From NCBI RefSeq assembly GCF_000969985.1, contig NZ_CP009526.1, positions 992,001 through 1,056,000 of the forward strand: a DNA stretch of 64,000 nucleotides, written 5' to 3'. The notes below the pieces were generated by a model, which did not search any database, had not been told where the DNA came from, and saw nothing but the letters and a program-made list of their open reading frames with translations. This DNA comes from Methanosarcina barkeri str. Wiesmoor (GTDB lineage: Archaea; Halobacteriota; Methanosarcinia; Methanosarcinales; Methanosarcinaceae). Position numbers and translations under genes: made by a program. Shown here piece after piece: positions 63,594-64,000 of the stretch. The stretch's first letter is position 1; the number at the start of each line of letters is the position of its first letter.

Positions 63594-64000
63594 TGATTGA
63601 ATTGCTTTTATTAAGCCGGCTTCAGTTTGCCATAACAGCTGCGTTCCATTTCCTATTCGTTCCACTAACTTTGGGATTAGCATTATTAGTGGCAGTCATG
63701 GAAACAATGTACTACAGGAACAAAGATGAAACCTGGCGAAAAATGGCTGACTTCTGGGGTAATATATTCAAGATAAACTTTGCAATAGGTCTAGTATCAG
63801 GTATTACACTGACTTTTCAGTTAGGTACTAACTGGGGTGCCTATGCAGAATTCATGGGAGATGTCTTTGGACCACCTTTGGCTATGGAAGCGTTATTTGC
63901 TTTCTTCCTTGAAGGGACTTTCCTTGGAGCATGGATATTCTTGGGCCATAACCGTCAGAAATTAAAGGCATTTTCCATGTGGATGGTCGCTCTAGGTACT
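63593..64000 (+). CDS. cydA: Cytochrome bd oxidase subunit I, 3' end outside the window
   Basis: First 136 residues of a membrane oxidase subunit: IELLLLSRLQFAITAAFHFLFVPLTLGLALL (haem-ligand His19 in AFHFLFVPLT), METMYYRNKDETW, FWGNIFKINFAIGLVSGITLTFQLGTNW and ALFAFFLEGTFLGAWIFLG. Helices 1-3 of CydA are recognisable with no break. The enzyme reduces O2 to water with electrons from a quinol or the phenazine pool; in an anaerobe it most likely removes oxygen. The ATG overlaps the preceding stop (TAATG) and AAAGGGGATAATTA supplies the ribosome site. The gene continues past the window, presumably with cydB. Confidence 0.94.
   Translation, partial: MIELLLLSRLQFAITAAFHFLFVPLTLGLALLVAVMETMYYRNKDETWRKMADFWGNIFKINFAIGLVSGITLTFQLGTNWGAYAEFMGDVFGPPLAMEALFAFFLEGTFLGAWIFLGHNRQKLKAFSMWMVALGT

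Overview
The window looks like a stretch of a Methanosarcina chromosome, closest in content to an Ech-bearing species of the M. barkeri / M. mazei type. The evidence is an AT-rich genome with long intergenic regions, frequent GTG/TTG starts, GGAGGTGA-like ribosome sites, TATA boxes, a six-gene Ech hydrogenase operon, a methanogen-type nif cluster (nifH-nifI1-nifI2-nifD-nifK-nifE-nifN), a methanogenesis-marker-2-like gene, a UPF0228 protein and archaeosine-type preQ0 genes. The species is an inference.

Layout. 1-4.3 kb: pyruvate kinase (5' cut by the window), an anchored unknown protein, a small TPR protein and a geranylgeranyl-reductase-family flavoprotein. 4.4-12.2 kb: the nif operon behind a TATA box and a putative nitrogen operator. 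13-16.6 kb: secreted C39-like peptidase, UPF0228 protein, a decayed C39-like copy and a YVTN beta-propeller. 17.5-24 kb: YdjM-like membrane protein, methyltransferase, glnK-amtB, a second amtB without its own glnK, CorA. 24-26.6 kb: a thiol/metal module (CxxC thioredoxin-like protein, DGC-domain protein, a 52-residue Cys-rich protein, PF03773-type permease). 27.5-32.6 kb: echABCDEF. 33-41.7 kb: DEAD-box helicase, half-size TauE/SafE, methyltransferase, hydantoinase/oxoprolinase-like protein, phosphoesterases and a second DGC protein. 43.2-47.6 kb: queC-DUF366-queE-queD, nifB and a 2x[4Fe-4S] ferredoxin. 48-51.2 kb: AIR-synthase-like marker protein, two small conserved proteins and a chorismate-lyase-like protein. 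51.4-56.7 kb: tRNA-Thr(GGT) followed by an apparent integrated element. 57.5-64 kb: a poorly annotated region with a tiny HTH protein, methyltransferases, MITE-like and tandem repeats, a decayed release-factor paralog, a Fur-family regulator, a ferritin-like remnant and the start of cydA.

How it works together. The nif operon makes nitrogenase, nifB (34 kb away) supplies the cofactor precursor, and NifI1/NifI2 plus GlnK/AmtB give nitrogen control. Ech couples ferredoxin and H2 to an ion gradient. The que genes make preQ0 for archaeosine. At the right edge a Fur-family regulator and cytochrome bd oxidase form an oxygen-defence locus.

Most interesting: (1) a 5.3-kb element bounded by a 15-bp duplication of the tRNA-Thr 3' end, with a broken integrase, a pentapeptide-repeat membrane protein, a surface propeller and a MITE-like repeat; (2) an identical-arm dyad TTCAAA-N4-TTTGAA occurring twice before the thiol/DGC module and once, with one mismatch, before the distant second DGC gene; (3) a decayed aRF1/eRF1-like gene near 62 kb; (4) two genes too short for ordinary ORF calling, a 52-residue Cys-rich protein and a 57-residue HTH protein; (5) many minisatellite-like arrays between genes.
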